From the NCBI RefSeq assembly GCF_900111765.1, contig NZ_FOIB01000013.1, positions 306,094-370,093 of the forward strand: 64,000 nucleotides of DNA, in the 5' to 3' direction. Origin of the DNA: Myxococcus fulvus (GTDB taxonomy: Bacteria > Myxococcota > Myxococcia > Myxococcales > Myxococcaceae). Shown piece after piece: positions 27,794 to 34,290 of this stretch. A program made the position numbers and the translations under genes. The notes under the pieces are model-generated. The model was not told where the DNA came from and ran no database searches. It saw only the letters and a list, made by a program, of their open reading frames with translations. How positions within the stretch are numbered: position 1 is the stretch's first letter; each line of letters begins with the position of its first letter.

Positions 27794-27812
27794 CTCTCCC
27801 CCAGGGGGAGAG
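27794..27812. promoter_or_regulatory. MerR-type palindromic operator
   Basis: CTCTCCCCCTGGGGGAGAG on the minus strand is a perfect 9-bp inverted repeat around one base, and TTGACT (27816-27811, minus strand) overlaps its edge as a -35 element. This is the dyad type bound by BmrR/TipA-like MerR regulators in GC-rich bacteria. It lies just upstream of the hydrolase-MerR operon. No clear -10 was found. Confidence 0.65.
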
Positions 27813-27909
27813 TCAAGCACGAGGCTCCTGGAGGGCGACGGGCGGCGCCTTCCGCGTCATCTGCTGGGAGTCGTCGGACGCAGGCGCCCTTGTCCTATAT
27901 TCCGAGCGC

Positions 27910-28605
27910 ATGAACGCCGCTGCCATGACGTGTCCACGCTGTCAGAGTCCGGCTGTCCCGGATGCGCGGTTCTGTGCCGCGTGTGGTCAGTCGCTCACGG
28001 CGGAGTCGCTCACGCAAACGGGTGGACCCCCGATGGTCATCGACCCCCGCTGGGTCTATCCGGAGCCCGAGGTGCGGCGGGTTCGCAAGGAGGACCCCGC
28101 CATCGCCGTCACCGTCTGGACCTTGGTGGGGGTCGTCGTGCTCCTCGCGCTCCTCGCCCTGTCCATGGGGAGCCGGCACCCCTTCATCTGGATCACCCTG
28201 GCCACGGTAGGGCTGTTCGTCTTCCTCTTCCGCCAAGGGAGCCGCGAGGAGCGCGAGCTGCGGCAGAAGAAGTCGGAGTTGGTGACGGAGGGCGTGCGGT
28301 GTTGGGGCCGGATCCTGGGCGTCGCGCATGCTGGCGCGAGCACGACCGTCAACGGCAGGTCCTGGGTGTCGGTGCGAATCACCGTCGAGGCCTTCGCCGC
28401 GCCCCATCCAGGAGGTGTGCAGCCGCACGCGGTCGGCACGCAGGTGGCCGACAAGGTGGTCATCCTCGCCGAGGTCTCACCCCTCCAGTTCGGCCTGTTG
28501 ATTCCTGGCCACTACTGCGCGTTCACGCTGCACCCCAGGGACCCCTCCTATACGGCCCTGCACGGCTTCGTGACCGCGCAGGGGCTCGTCGTCGCCAGGC
28601 TCTAG
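27910..28605 (+). CDS. Zinc-ribbon membrane protein
   Basis: A 231-residue protein. The N-terminus has a zinc ribbon, CPRCQSPAVPDARFCAACGQ (CxxC...CxxC). A predicted membrane segment pair follows (about residues 75-95 and 98-115: TLVGVVVLLALLAL, ITLATVGLFVFLF), then a soluble C-terminal domain from about 125 (GVRCWGRILGVAHAG, VSVRITVEAF) of the type found in DUF3592-like proteins. No enzyme motif is seen. Divergent from the hydrolase-MerR operon. Confidence 0.72.
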   Translation: MNAAAMTCPRCQSPAVPDARFCAACGQSLTAESLTQTGGPPMVIDPRWVYPEPEVRRVRKEDPAIAVTVWTLVGVVVLLALLALSMGSRHPFIWITLATVGLFVFLFRQGSREERELRQKKSELVTEGVRCWGRILGVAHAGASTTVNGRSWVSVRITVEAFAAPHPGGVQPHAVGTQVADKVVILAEVSPLQFGLLIPGHYCAFTLHPRDPSYTALHGFVTAQGLVVARL

Positions 28606-28626
28606 CGGGCGCCTCCGCGCGCGAGG

Positions 28627-29166
28627 TCAGCGCGGCAGCTCCGCCTTGACGAAGGTGAGCTTCGGGCTGCGAAAGCCCATCCCCACCCACGCGCCGAGCA
28701 GCTTGATGAAGAACGCGACGGATTGGTGCCGGCTGTTGGGCACGTCCGTGGGGAGCGCGGGCCCGGGCGGCAGGTCGGAGGTCATCGTCCGCAGCTCCAG
28801 CGGAGGCAGGGTTGCGTCGGCCCAGAGGCCACCATAGAGGCTGAGCCAGTGGCCGTTCTGGAACTCGAGGAAGACGGGCGTGTTGCAGCACGTGGCGACG
28901 ACGCGGCGGGTCTTCGACTCGGGCGTGAGGCGGAACTCCGCGAGGCGGTCCGTGCCCTGGAGGAAGTGGACGCGGTCCTTGCGGTAGAGCACGAAGCGCG
29001 ACGCGTCCCGAGGTCCCAGGAGCAGCCGTGACGCGGGCAGCGTCCGGAATCTCGCGACGGCCGCGCGACAGCTGTCGCAGCAGCACTCGGCGCTGATGAT
29101 GGGGGCCTTCTCCACCCGCAGGGAGACTTCCCCGCAGGCGCAGCCGAGCGATGAGGACTGGGTCAT
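28627..29166 (-). CDS. GFA/DUF6151-like zinc protein
   Basis: A 179-residue protein with the GFA-family cysteines: CACGEVSL near the N-terminus and CCCDSC about 15 residues later, then VVATCCNTPVF. These residues bind zinc in Gfa and related proteins. It looks like the DUF6151 subgroup rather than a true glutathione-formaldehyde enzyme. Its start overlaps the TetR stop by four bases, so it is the coupled target of that regulator. Confidence 0.75.
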   Translation of the reverse strand: MTQSSSLGCACGEVSLRVEKAPIISAECCCDSCRAAVARFRTLPASRLLLGPRDASRFVLYRKDRVHFLQGTDRLAEFRLTPESKTRRVVATCCNTPVFLEFQNGHWLSLYGGLWADATLPPLELRTMTSDLPPGPALPTDVPNSRHQSVAFFIKLLGAWVGMGFRSPKLTFVKAELPR

Positions 29167-29804
29167 GGTGAGGCTTTCTCCGGGGGCGGGAGCTTGAAGA
29201 GCAGGCGGATGTAGCGGTCCAGGTGGTCCAGGCTCTCTCTGGCGAGGGCCGCGTCGTTCCCGGCCTTGGCGAGGACGAAGGCGCCTTGAATCACCGTCTG
29301 GGTGTGGCGTGCCAGGCCCTGGGCCGTCCAGCCTCCGGCGACGCGGCGCTTGCGCATGGCGGCGGCGATGTCCGCCTCGAGCGTCTGGGCATGACCGAAG
29401 ATGCTCGCGGCGCAGGCCTCCCGGATGTCGGGCGCGCTTGCGTGGACCTCCTGCGCCAGCGTCCCCACCAGACAGCAGAACTCCGCCGGACTGCCGGTGA
29501 TGATGGACTTGCGGAAGGCCACGTAGGCGAGGACCCGCTCGAGCGGGTCTGCGGGGGCGTGGTAGGGCGCGCTCGCGAAGAAGGCGGTCGTCGTCTCCTT
29601 CCAGTGCTCCGCGGCGGCCACGCCGAGCCCTTCCTTGCTCTTGAAGTGATGGAAGAGGGCGCCCTTCGTCACCTCCGCGACCTGGCAGAGCTCTTCGACC
29701 GAGGTCGCCGCGAAGCCCTTCGCGCGAATCGTGTCGCGCGCGGCCTCGAGCAGCCGCGTCCGGGCATCTCCGCGTTCAGGCGCGTGCTTCGGGGGGCGTG
29801 GCAT
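29163..29804 (-). CDS. TetR-family regulator
   Basis: A 213-residue TetR protein: helix-turn-helix at residues about 14-60 (ARTRLLEAARDTIRAKGF, EVTKGALFHHFKSKEGLG) and a C-terminal TetR_C ligand domain. ATG 29804 is supported by family length; an upstream extension would run through the operator. It overlaps the GFA-like gene by four bases. It probably represses this operon through the palindrome directly upstream, with an aldehyde or other electrophile as a possible inducer (inference only). Confidence 0.87.
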   Translation of the reverse strand: MPRPPKHAPERGDARTRLLEAARDTIRAKGFAATSVEELCQVAEVTKGALFHHFKSKEGLGVAAAEHWKETTTAFFASAPYHAPADPLERVLAYVAFRKSIITGSPAEFCCLVGTLAQEVHASAPDIREACAASIFGHAQTLEADIAAAMRKRRVAGGWTAQGLARHTQTVIQGAFVLAKAGNDAALARESLDHLDRYIRLLFKLPPPEKASP

Positions 29805-29815
29805 GGAGTCGTAAT

Positions 29816-29825
29816 ACCGTACGGT
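29816..29825. promoter_or_regulatory. TetR operator palindrome
   Basis: ACCGTACGGT is a perfect 10-bp palindrome inside the longer half-sites ATACC...GGTAT (29814-29831). It lies 11 bp upstream of the TetR ATG, where a repressor would cover the promoter. A minus-strand TATTAC nearby could be the -10. This strongly suggests autoregulation. Confidence 0.65.
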
Positions 29826-29911
29826 TGGTATGTATGCAAGCATGCTCCAGAGGTCGAGCATGGGCGGGCCCGCCCTGTCGAAGGAGGCGCGCCAGGCGCT
29901 ACGTTCCAGGG

Positions 29912-30163
29912 ATGCGCGACCTGCGATCCCACCGGTGGATGTGGGTGAAGGCCATCCTCTTCGTCGTCATCGGCTTCGTATCGTCGGCGCTGCTCCTGAT
30001 GGAGCTGCCCGAGTGGCGCGTCCTGCTCCTGCTGCTGCTCGCCATCTGGGCCTTCTGTCGCGCCTACTACTTCGCCTTCTACGTGCTCGAGAAGTACATC
30101 GACCCGTCGTTCCGCTTCTCCGGGCTCACCTCGCTCCTGCGCCACCTCGTCGACAAGCGCTAG
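29912..30163 (+). CDS. Small two-helix membrane protein
   Basis: An 83-residue protein with two predicted membrane helices (about 10-30 and 36-56: AILFVVIGFVSSALLLM and VLLLLLLAIWAFCRAYYF), a basic N-terminus and a C-terminal helix. No family was recognised. A G-rich base run just before the ATG gives only a poor ribosome site. It is followed by an inverted repeat that may end its transcript. Confidence 0.6.
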   Translation: MRDLRSHRWMWVKAILFVVIGFVSSALLLMELPEWRVLLLLLLAIWAFCRAYYFAFYVLEKYIDPSFRFSGLTSLLRHLVDKR

Positions 30164-30165
30164 GG

Positions 30166-30207
30166 CGCAATTCCTGCGTCGCTTGGGGTGGGGGCGCAAG
30201 AATTGCG
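30166..30207. terminator. Inverted repeat after small membrane protein gene
   Basis: CGCAATTC (30166-30173) and GAATTGCG (30200-30207) form a perfect 8-bp inverted repeat with a 26-base spacer starting 3 bp after the stop codon. There is no T-run. It may end the upstream transcript or serve as a control site for the cytochrome operon. Confidence 0.4.
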
Positions 30208-30269
30208 TGTCATTGCCTGGTGGGAGGGGCCTGGGTTGCTTGAAGTGATGATGCGTTGTCAGTCGAGGG

Positions 30270-30298
30270 TTCACGCCTCCGCGTGAGACCTGTATAGG
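30270..30298 (+). promoter_or_regulatory. Putative promoter/operator of cytochrome operon
   Basis: TTCACGCCTCCGCGTGAG (30270-30287) contains the perfect arms TCACGC-CTCC-GCGTGA. It overlaps TTCACG (30270-30275) as a -35; TATAGG follows after 17 bp (30293-30298). The arms have the general layout of a Crp/Fnr-family site, which would fit redox control, but the identity of the regulator is only a guess. The gap 30164-30328 holds nothing else recognised. Confidence 0.45.
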
Positions 30299-30328
30299 AG
30301 TGGGGCGAGGTTCCGCCTGCCCACCTTC

Positions 30329-30928
30329 TTGATAGTGATTGTCATCGCCGTGGCGGTCCTCGTCTCCCTGATTGCGTTCGCGGCGGGAGTGCTGACCGCG
30401 AGCCGCCTGGGGCGGCTGGTATTGCTCGCGGGCCTGGCCCTCCTCCCGCTGGTCGTCACCGGCGCGGGTGTCGCCGTCGGCGTCCGTGAATCGTCCCAGA
30501 CGCAGTTCTGCCTGGGCTGTCACGAGATGGAGCCGTACGGCCAGAGCCTCTTCGTGGACAACGCCACGTCGCTGGCGGCGGTGCACTACCAGAAGCGGCT
30601 CATCAGCCGGGACAGCACCTGCTACGCGTGCCACACGGACTACGCCCTCTTCGGTGACGCGAAGGCGAAGTTCAACGGGCTCAAGCACGTCTGGGTCCAC
30701 TACTTCGGCACCATCCCCGAGCGGCCGAAGCTCTATCAGCCGTATCCCAACTACAACTGCCTGCACTGTCACGGCGATGCCCGGAGCTTCCTGGAGGCGT
30801 CCGCGCACCAGGACATCCGGGCGGAGCTCCAGAGCGGCGCGCGCTCGTGTCTCACGTGTCACGACCTCGCGCACGACCTGGAGGGCGTGAAGGCGCGCAA
30901 CTTCTGGTTGCCGGAGCCACGCCCATGA
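30329..30928 (+). CDS. NapC/NrfH-like tetraheme c-type cytochrome, quinol dehydrogenase
   Basis: A 199-residue protein. The N-terminus is hydrophobic (two membrane stretches, about residues 1-20 and 28-50) and is followed by four CxxCH haem sites at residues 61, 98, 144 and 174. The first site reads CLGCHEME, with Met two residues after the His, as in NrfH. NapC/NrfH/CymA proteins oxidise menaquinol and hand electrons to periplasmic partners. The start is uncertain: TTG 30329 was taken, GTG 30335 is close, and no ATG exists upstream in frame; a CTG at 30317 is preceded by GCGAGG. First gene of an overlapping six-gene cytochrome operon. Confidence 0.82.
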   Translation: MIVIVIAVAVLVSLIAFAAGVLTASRLGRLVLLAGLALLPLVVTGAGVAVGVRESSQTQFCLGCHEMEPYGQSLFVDNATSLAAVHYQKRLISRDSTCYACHTDYALFGDAKAKFNGLKHVWVHYFGTIPERPKLYQPYPNYNCLHCHGDARSFLEASAHQDIRAELQSGARSCLTCHDLAHDLEGVKARNFWLPEPRP

Positions 30929-31122
30929 GCCACGAGAAGCGCATCCGGAGGGCGGCCCTGCTGGTGCTGGCGGGGTTGTTGGTCCAGCTCTTCACCACCC
31001 TGTTCTGGTCGCCGCTCACCTTCGTGGTGTTCACGGCGGTGGGCGTGCCCCTGGTGTTGCTGGGGGTGGGCTTCTACGTGGTGACCGTCTGGAAGATCCT
31101 CGAGGAGCGCAAGGCGCTATGA
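30925..31122 (+). CDS. Small two-helix membrane protein
   Basis: A 65-residue protein with two predicted membrane helices (RAALLVLAGLLVQLFTTLFW and FTAVGVPLVLLGVGFYVVTV) joined by a short loop. Both ends look cytoplasmic and charged. It overlaps the NapC-like stop and the next start by ATGA at each end, so its synthesis is fixed relative to the cytochromes. It is probably a membrane subunit or assembly factor of the quinol dehydrogenase. No family was recognised. Confidence 0.75.
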   Translation: MSHEKRIRRAALLVLAGLLVQLFTTLFWSPLTFVVFTAVGVPLVLLGVGFYVVTVWKILEERKAL

Positions 31123-31484
31123 GCACTCCGACCTGGGGGCCCTGGCGCGCTCGCGCGGGGGCCGCGCTCCATCGCTGGCGCTGGCGGGTGGTGCTCGCCG
31201 TGCCGCTGCTCTTCGCGTCGCCCATCCTCGCGGTCAACGCGCCGCAGGATGTCCGGGTGCCTTCGCTGAAGGAACGCAAGGCGCCGGCGTCTGCCTTGTT
31301 CTCACACTGGGCCCATGATTCGCAGCGTTGCTACAGCTGTCATCCGGGGGTGTTCCCCCAGGCTCCACTGGGCTTCACCCATCAGGACATGCGCGAGGGC
31401 CGCTACTGTGGCAGTTGCCACGATGGTCGGGCCGCCAAGGCGCCGAACTCCATGCGCTGCGAGGCCTGCCATGCGCCTCGCTGA
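31119..31484 (+). CDS. Triheme c7-type periplasmic cytochrome
   Basis: A 121-residue protein. An Arg-rich N-terminus precedes a signal or anchor segment (VVLAVPLLFASPILAV). Three CxxCH sites lie at residues 71, 97 and 114, with the axial-ligand motif FSHWAH before the first and FTHQDM before the second. This spacing fits the c7/nanowire triheme family that carries electrons across the periplasm. It overlaps the small membrane gene by ATGA and the following gene by 14 bp. Confidence 0.85.
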   Translation: MSTPTWGPWRARAGAALHRWRWRVVLAVPLLFASPILAVNAPQDVRVPSLKERKAPASALFSHWAHDSQRCYSCHPGVFPQAPLGFTHQDMREGRYCGSCHDGRAAKAPNSMRCEACHAPR

Positions 31485-33858
31485 CCTGGGCCGTCTGGGC
31501 GTGGGGGTGTTCCTGCTGACGGCGGTCATGCCCGCCCATGCGCAGAGCCAGGAGGAGAAGCGCCGCCAGCTCCAGGAGCGGCTGGGCATCCAACGTCCGC
31601 CGACGCCTCCTCCTGCTCCGGAGGGCGGCGCCGACGCGGGGACTGCCGACGCTTCCATGACACCCACGCCCACGAAGGCGACACCAGCACCGGTGGTGGC
31701 TCCGTCGGGGCCGCGCACGAGAGGGGGGCCGAAGCCTCGCGGGCCGACCTTCGCCGACGATGCCCGGCCCATCCTGGTGGCCCGGTGTCTGTCGTGTCAT
31801 CGCCCGGAGGGCATGGCCGGCAGGTCGAAGTGGGTGCTGCGCGGCGATGGCACGGACTACGAGAACACGCTGCGGTTCGTGAAGTTGGACGCCGCCGCGC
31901 AGAGTCCGCTGTTGAAGAAGGGGACCGGCGCGGTCCTGCACGGCGGCAAGAAGTCGCTCGCGGCGGAGTCGCCGGAGTACACCACGCTGCTGAAGTGGGT
32001 CGAATCCGGCGCGCTCCCGGGGCGTGCGCCGCCACCTTCCTCGGCGGTGGCAACGTCTTCGGGGGCTCCGGCGGCCGCGCGAGTGGGAGAGGTGTCCGCA
32101 GCGCCACCGTCGGCGGTGGCAACGTCTTCGGGGGCTCCGGCGGCCACGCGCGTAGGAGAGGTGCCCGCGGCGTCACCGTCGACGGCGGCAAGAGCTCCGG
32201 GGACTCCGGCGGCCGCGCGAGTGGGAGAGGTGTCCGCGGCTTCACCGTCGACGGCAGCAGGAGCTTCGGAGGCCCCGGCGGCCATGCTCGCGGGGGATGT
32301 GTCCGCGGCGCCTCGCTCGACTGTGGCAACGCCTTCGGAACCCATGGCTGCTGCCCGCGAGGGAGCGGCGGCTCCGGTCGCGTCAGGCACGCAGCCCGTG
32401 CCGGCATCTGAGGCCGCCTCGGATGCGCTGCGCTTCGTTCCCCGCCTTCACGAGCAGCTCCTCGGGGGATGCGCGAGCTGCCACGCGGCCGATGGCTTCG
32501 CGGGGTCCACCCGCTATGTCGCGCACGCGGAGCCCGAGCCCCACCTGCGCACGGTGCTGACGCTGGTGACACCAGGCTCGGCCGACACGAGCCTCCTGTA
32601 TCAACGCGCGCGAGGCGATTCGCATCAGGGCGGCGCGGTGTGGGAGCCCGGGAGCGCCGAACTCGCGCTCCTGGCCCGTTGGATTGATGAGGGCGCGCGT
32701 GGGACGGAGGCCCCTCCCGAGGCTCCCTCCGTGGCCACCTCCGCTCCACCATCGCCGTCCCCCTCCGTGGCCACCGCTGCTCCTCCGGCACCGGCTCCCA
32801 CCGAGCGTCCGTCCGCGCCGTCCGGAGGACCACCGCCCGGTGTCCCACTGGGGACCTTCCCCGTGCTCGGCTCGCTCACGCTCAACGGGCGCTTCGACCT
32901 CAACTACGAGCGCCTCGGCTACAACGACCAGCCCTTCCAGAAGGGCGCCGCGAACGCGCTGCGCAGCTATCACCACTTCCTCTTCCTCACTCGCCAGTCC
33001 ACCGAGGACCCGGTGACGCTGACGCTGGAGATGTTGTCACTCCAGTTCTGGGAGGTGGGCTACCGCATCAGCGGCGAAAACTGGCCGGTGCGGCTCTCCG
33101 CCAAGGTGGGCAAGGTGCTGGTGCCCTTCGGCGCGGAGCCCCTGTTCCATCACAGCTACGGCGGCCTCGCGGGCTTCGACCAGAAGGTGCTGCCGCCCGT
33201 CTTCGCGCGCGAGGGGCTGACGGCGAACGTGCAGCGCCGCGAGGGGCCGTTCCTGCTCTCCGCGGATGTCTACGTCATCGCTGGCTACCAGCTCCGACGG
33301 GCCGATGCCGTCCTCAACCTCCAGTCGGACTTCGCTCCACTGGAGGAGACGCGGCTGGGCGTGGGGACGCGATTGGGTGGCTCCTGGGGCCCGCTGAGCC
33401 TCTGGTATTCGGCCTACTACAATCCGCTGGGATACGGCCGGAGGCTGTTCCTCCAGGCCTTGGATGTCGCGTCGTGGCGCCCTCGCGGGGTGCCGGTGCT
33501 GGAGCGCTTCTCGCTGGGCGCCGGCCTGCTGCGCGCGGACGTCTCTGGCGGCGAGGCGGAGGGGTACGGCGGTCCCGGCGCGGATTACTACCACTTCGCC
33601 AGCTATCTCCAGCTCCGCTTCCATCCCACCGACTGGCTCTACCTCCAGTATCGACAGGGCCTGCGCACCTTCGGCAACCAGCGCGGGCGGATTCTCGACA
33701 CCACCGCGCTCACGCGCGAGGACGCCTCCGCTCACAACGTGGGCGCGGTCGCCCGATGGAAGGGCTTGAGCGTGGGCCTCTTCCAGTTCTGGAACCTGGA
33801 GAAGGTGGACGAGGTGCCGGACGACTTCACGCGACTGGTGGTGGCGTATGAGTTCTAG
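31471..33858 (+). CDS. Cytochrome-porin fusion protein
   Basis: A 795-residue exported protein (signal ending AHA-Q near residue 25). It has two monoheme c-type domains with CxxCH at residues 106 and 334, each of the type (PILVARCLSCHRPEG...LLKWVESGALPG) also found in the next gene. Between them lie five 23-residue Ala-rich repeats (191-305). From about residue 465 to the end is a beta-barrel domain: alternating strands such as LTLNGRFDLNYERLGY and a C-terminal strand ending in Phe (VVAYEF), the mark of BAM-inserted outer-membrane proteins. The barrel is about 330 residues. The protein thus links haems and porin in one chain. It resembles porin-cytochrome conduits, in which these are separate subunits. 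ATG 31471 was chosen because the signal peptide begins there. Confidence 0.8.
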   Translation: MRLADLGRLGVGVFLLTAVMPAHAQSQEEKRRQLQERLGIQRPPTPPPAPEGGADAGTADASMTPTPTKATPAPVVAPSGPRTRGGPKPRGPTFADDARPILVARCLSCHRPEGMAGRSKWVLRGDGTDYENTLRFVKLDAAAQSPLLKKGTGAVLHGGKKSLAAESPEYTTLLKWVESGALPGRAPPPSSAVATSSGAPAAARVGEVSAAPPSAVATSSGAPAATRVGEVPAASPSTAARAPGTPAAARVGEVSAASPSTAAGASEAPAAMLAGDVSAAPRSTVATPSEPMAAAREGAAAPVASGTQPVPASEAASDALRFVPRLHEQLLGGCASCHAADGFAGSTRYVAHAEPEPHLRTVLTLVTPGSADTSLLYQRARGDSHQGGAVWEPGSAELALLARWIDEGARGTEAPPEAPSVATSAPPSPSPSVATAAPPAPAPTERPSAPSGGPPPGVPLGTFPVLGSLTLNGRFDLNYERLGYNDQPFQKGAANALRSYHHFLFLTRQSTEDPVTLTLEMLSLQFWEVGYRISGENWPVRLSAKVGKVLVPFGAEPLFHHSYGGLAGFDQKVLPPVFAREGLTANVQRREGPFLLSADVYVIAGYQLRRADAVLNLQSDFAPLEETRLGVGTRLGGSWGPLSLWYSAYYNPLGYGRRLFLQALDVASWRPRGVPVLERFSLGAGLLRADVSGGEAEGYGGPGADYYHFASYLQLRFHPTDWLYLQYRQGLRTFGNQRGRILDTTALTREDASAHNVGAVARWKGLSVGLFQFWNLEKVDEVPDDFTRLVVAYEF
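32041..32385 (+). repeat. Five 69-bp (23-residue) repeats
   Basis: Five consecutive 69-bp units encode residues 191-305 of the cytochrome-porin fusion. Copies one and two are nearly identical (SAVATSSGAPAA, then RVGEV); later copies have drifted. The block is an Ala/Pro/Ser-rich flexible linker between the two haem domains. Length variation between strains is expected. Confidence 0.9.
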
Positions 33859-34264
33859 GCTCGGACTCCTGCTCACGCTCCTGCTCGTCCCGGGCTGCGC
33901 GGACTTCCACCGGGGAGACGCGAGCCCCGACGCGGGCACGCCTTCCAGTGGTGACGGCGGCGGTGGCGACGGCGGTGGCGATGCGCCCTCGTTCGCCACG
34001 GACGCGCATCCCCTGCTGCTATCGGGTTGTCAGTCCTGCCATCGCGCTGGAGGCGCCGCGGGCAACACGGGCTTCGTGTTGACGGGCGACGCGGACGCGG
34101 ACTTCCAGGTGTCGAACGCGCTGACGGATAGCGCTGCTCCGGCCGGCAGCCGCCTCTTGCGCAAGGCCGCCGGGGCGGGACACGGCGGAGGGGCCATCTA
34201 CGCGGACGGCACCCCCGAGTACCAGACGCTCCTGTCGTGGATCTCCGGAGGCGCGCTGCCATGA
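33848..34264 (+). CDS. Monoheme cytochrome lipoprotein
   Basis: A 138-residue lipoprotein: signal ending LVPGC (lipid Cys17), an Asp/Gly-rich tether, then a monoheme domain with CQSCH at residues 61-65 and the tail LLSWISGGALP. The domain is homologous to both haem domains of the preceding fusion protein. It overlaps that gene by 11 bp. The G/D-rich linker is common in surface-exposed myxobacterial lipoproteins. It could be the surface or periplasmic contact of the conduit. Confidence 0.82.
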   Translation: MSSRLGLLLTLLLVPGCADFHRGDASPDAGTPSSGDGGGGDGGGDAPSFATDAHPLLLSGCQSCHRAGGAAGNTGFVLTGDADADFQVSNALTDSAAPAGSRLLRKAAGAGHGGGAIYADGTPEYQTLLSWISGGALP

Positions 34265-34290
34265 CCCACACACCTCCCAGGAGGGACCCG

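Noticed and set aside
27733..27909. N-terminal extension of the zinc-ribbon protein
   Set aside because: The extra residues cross the operator palindrome of the divergent operon and do not resemble any domain.
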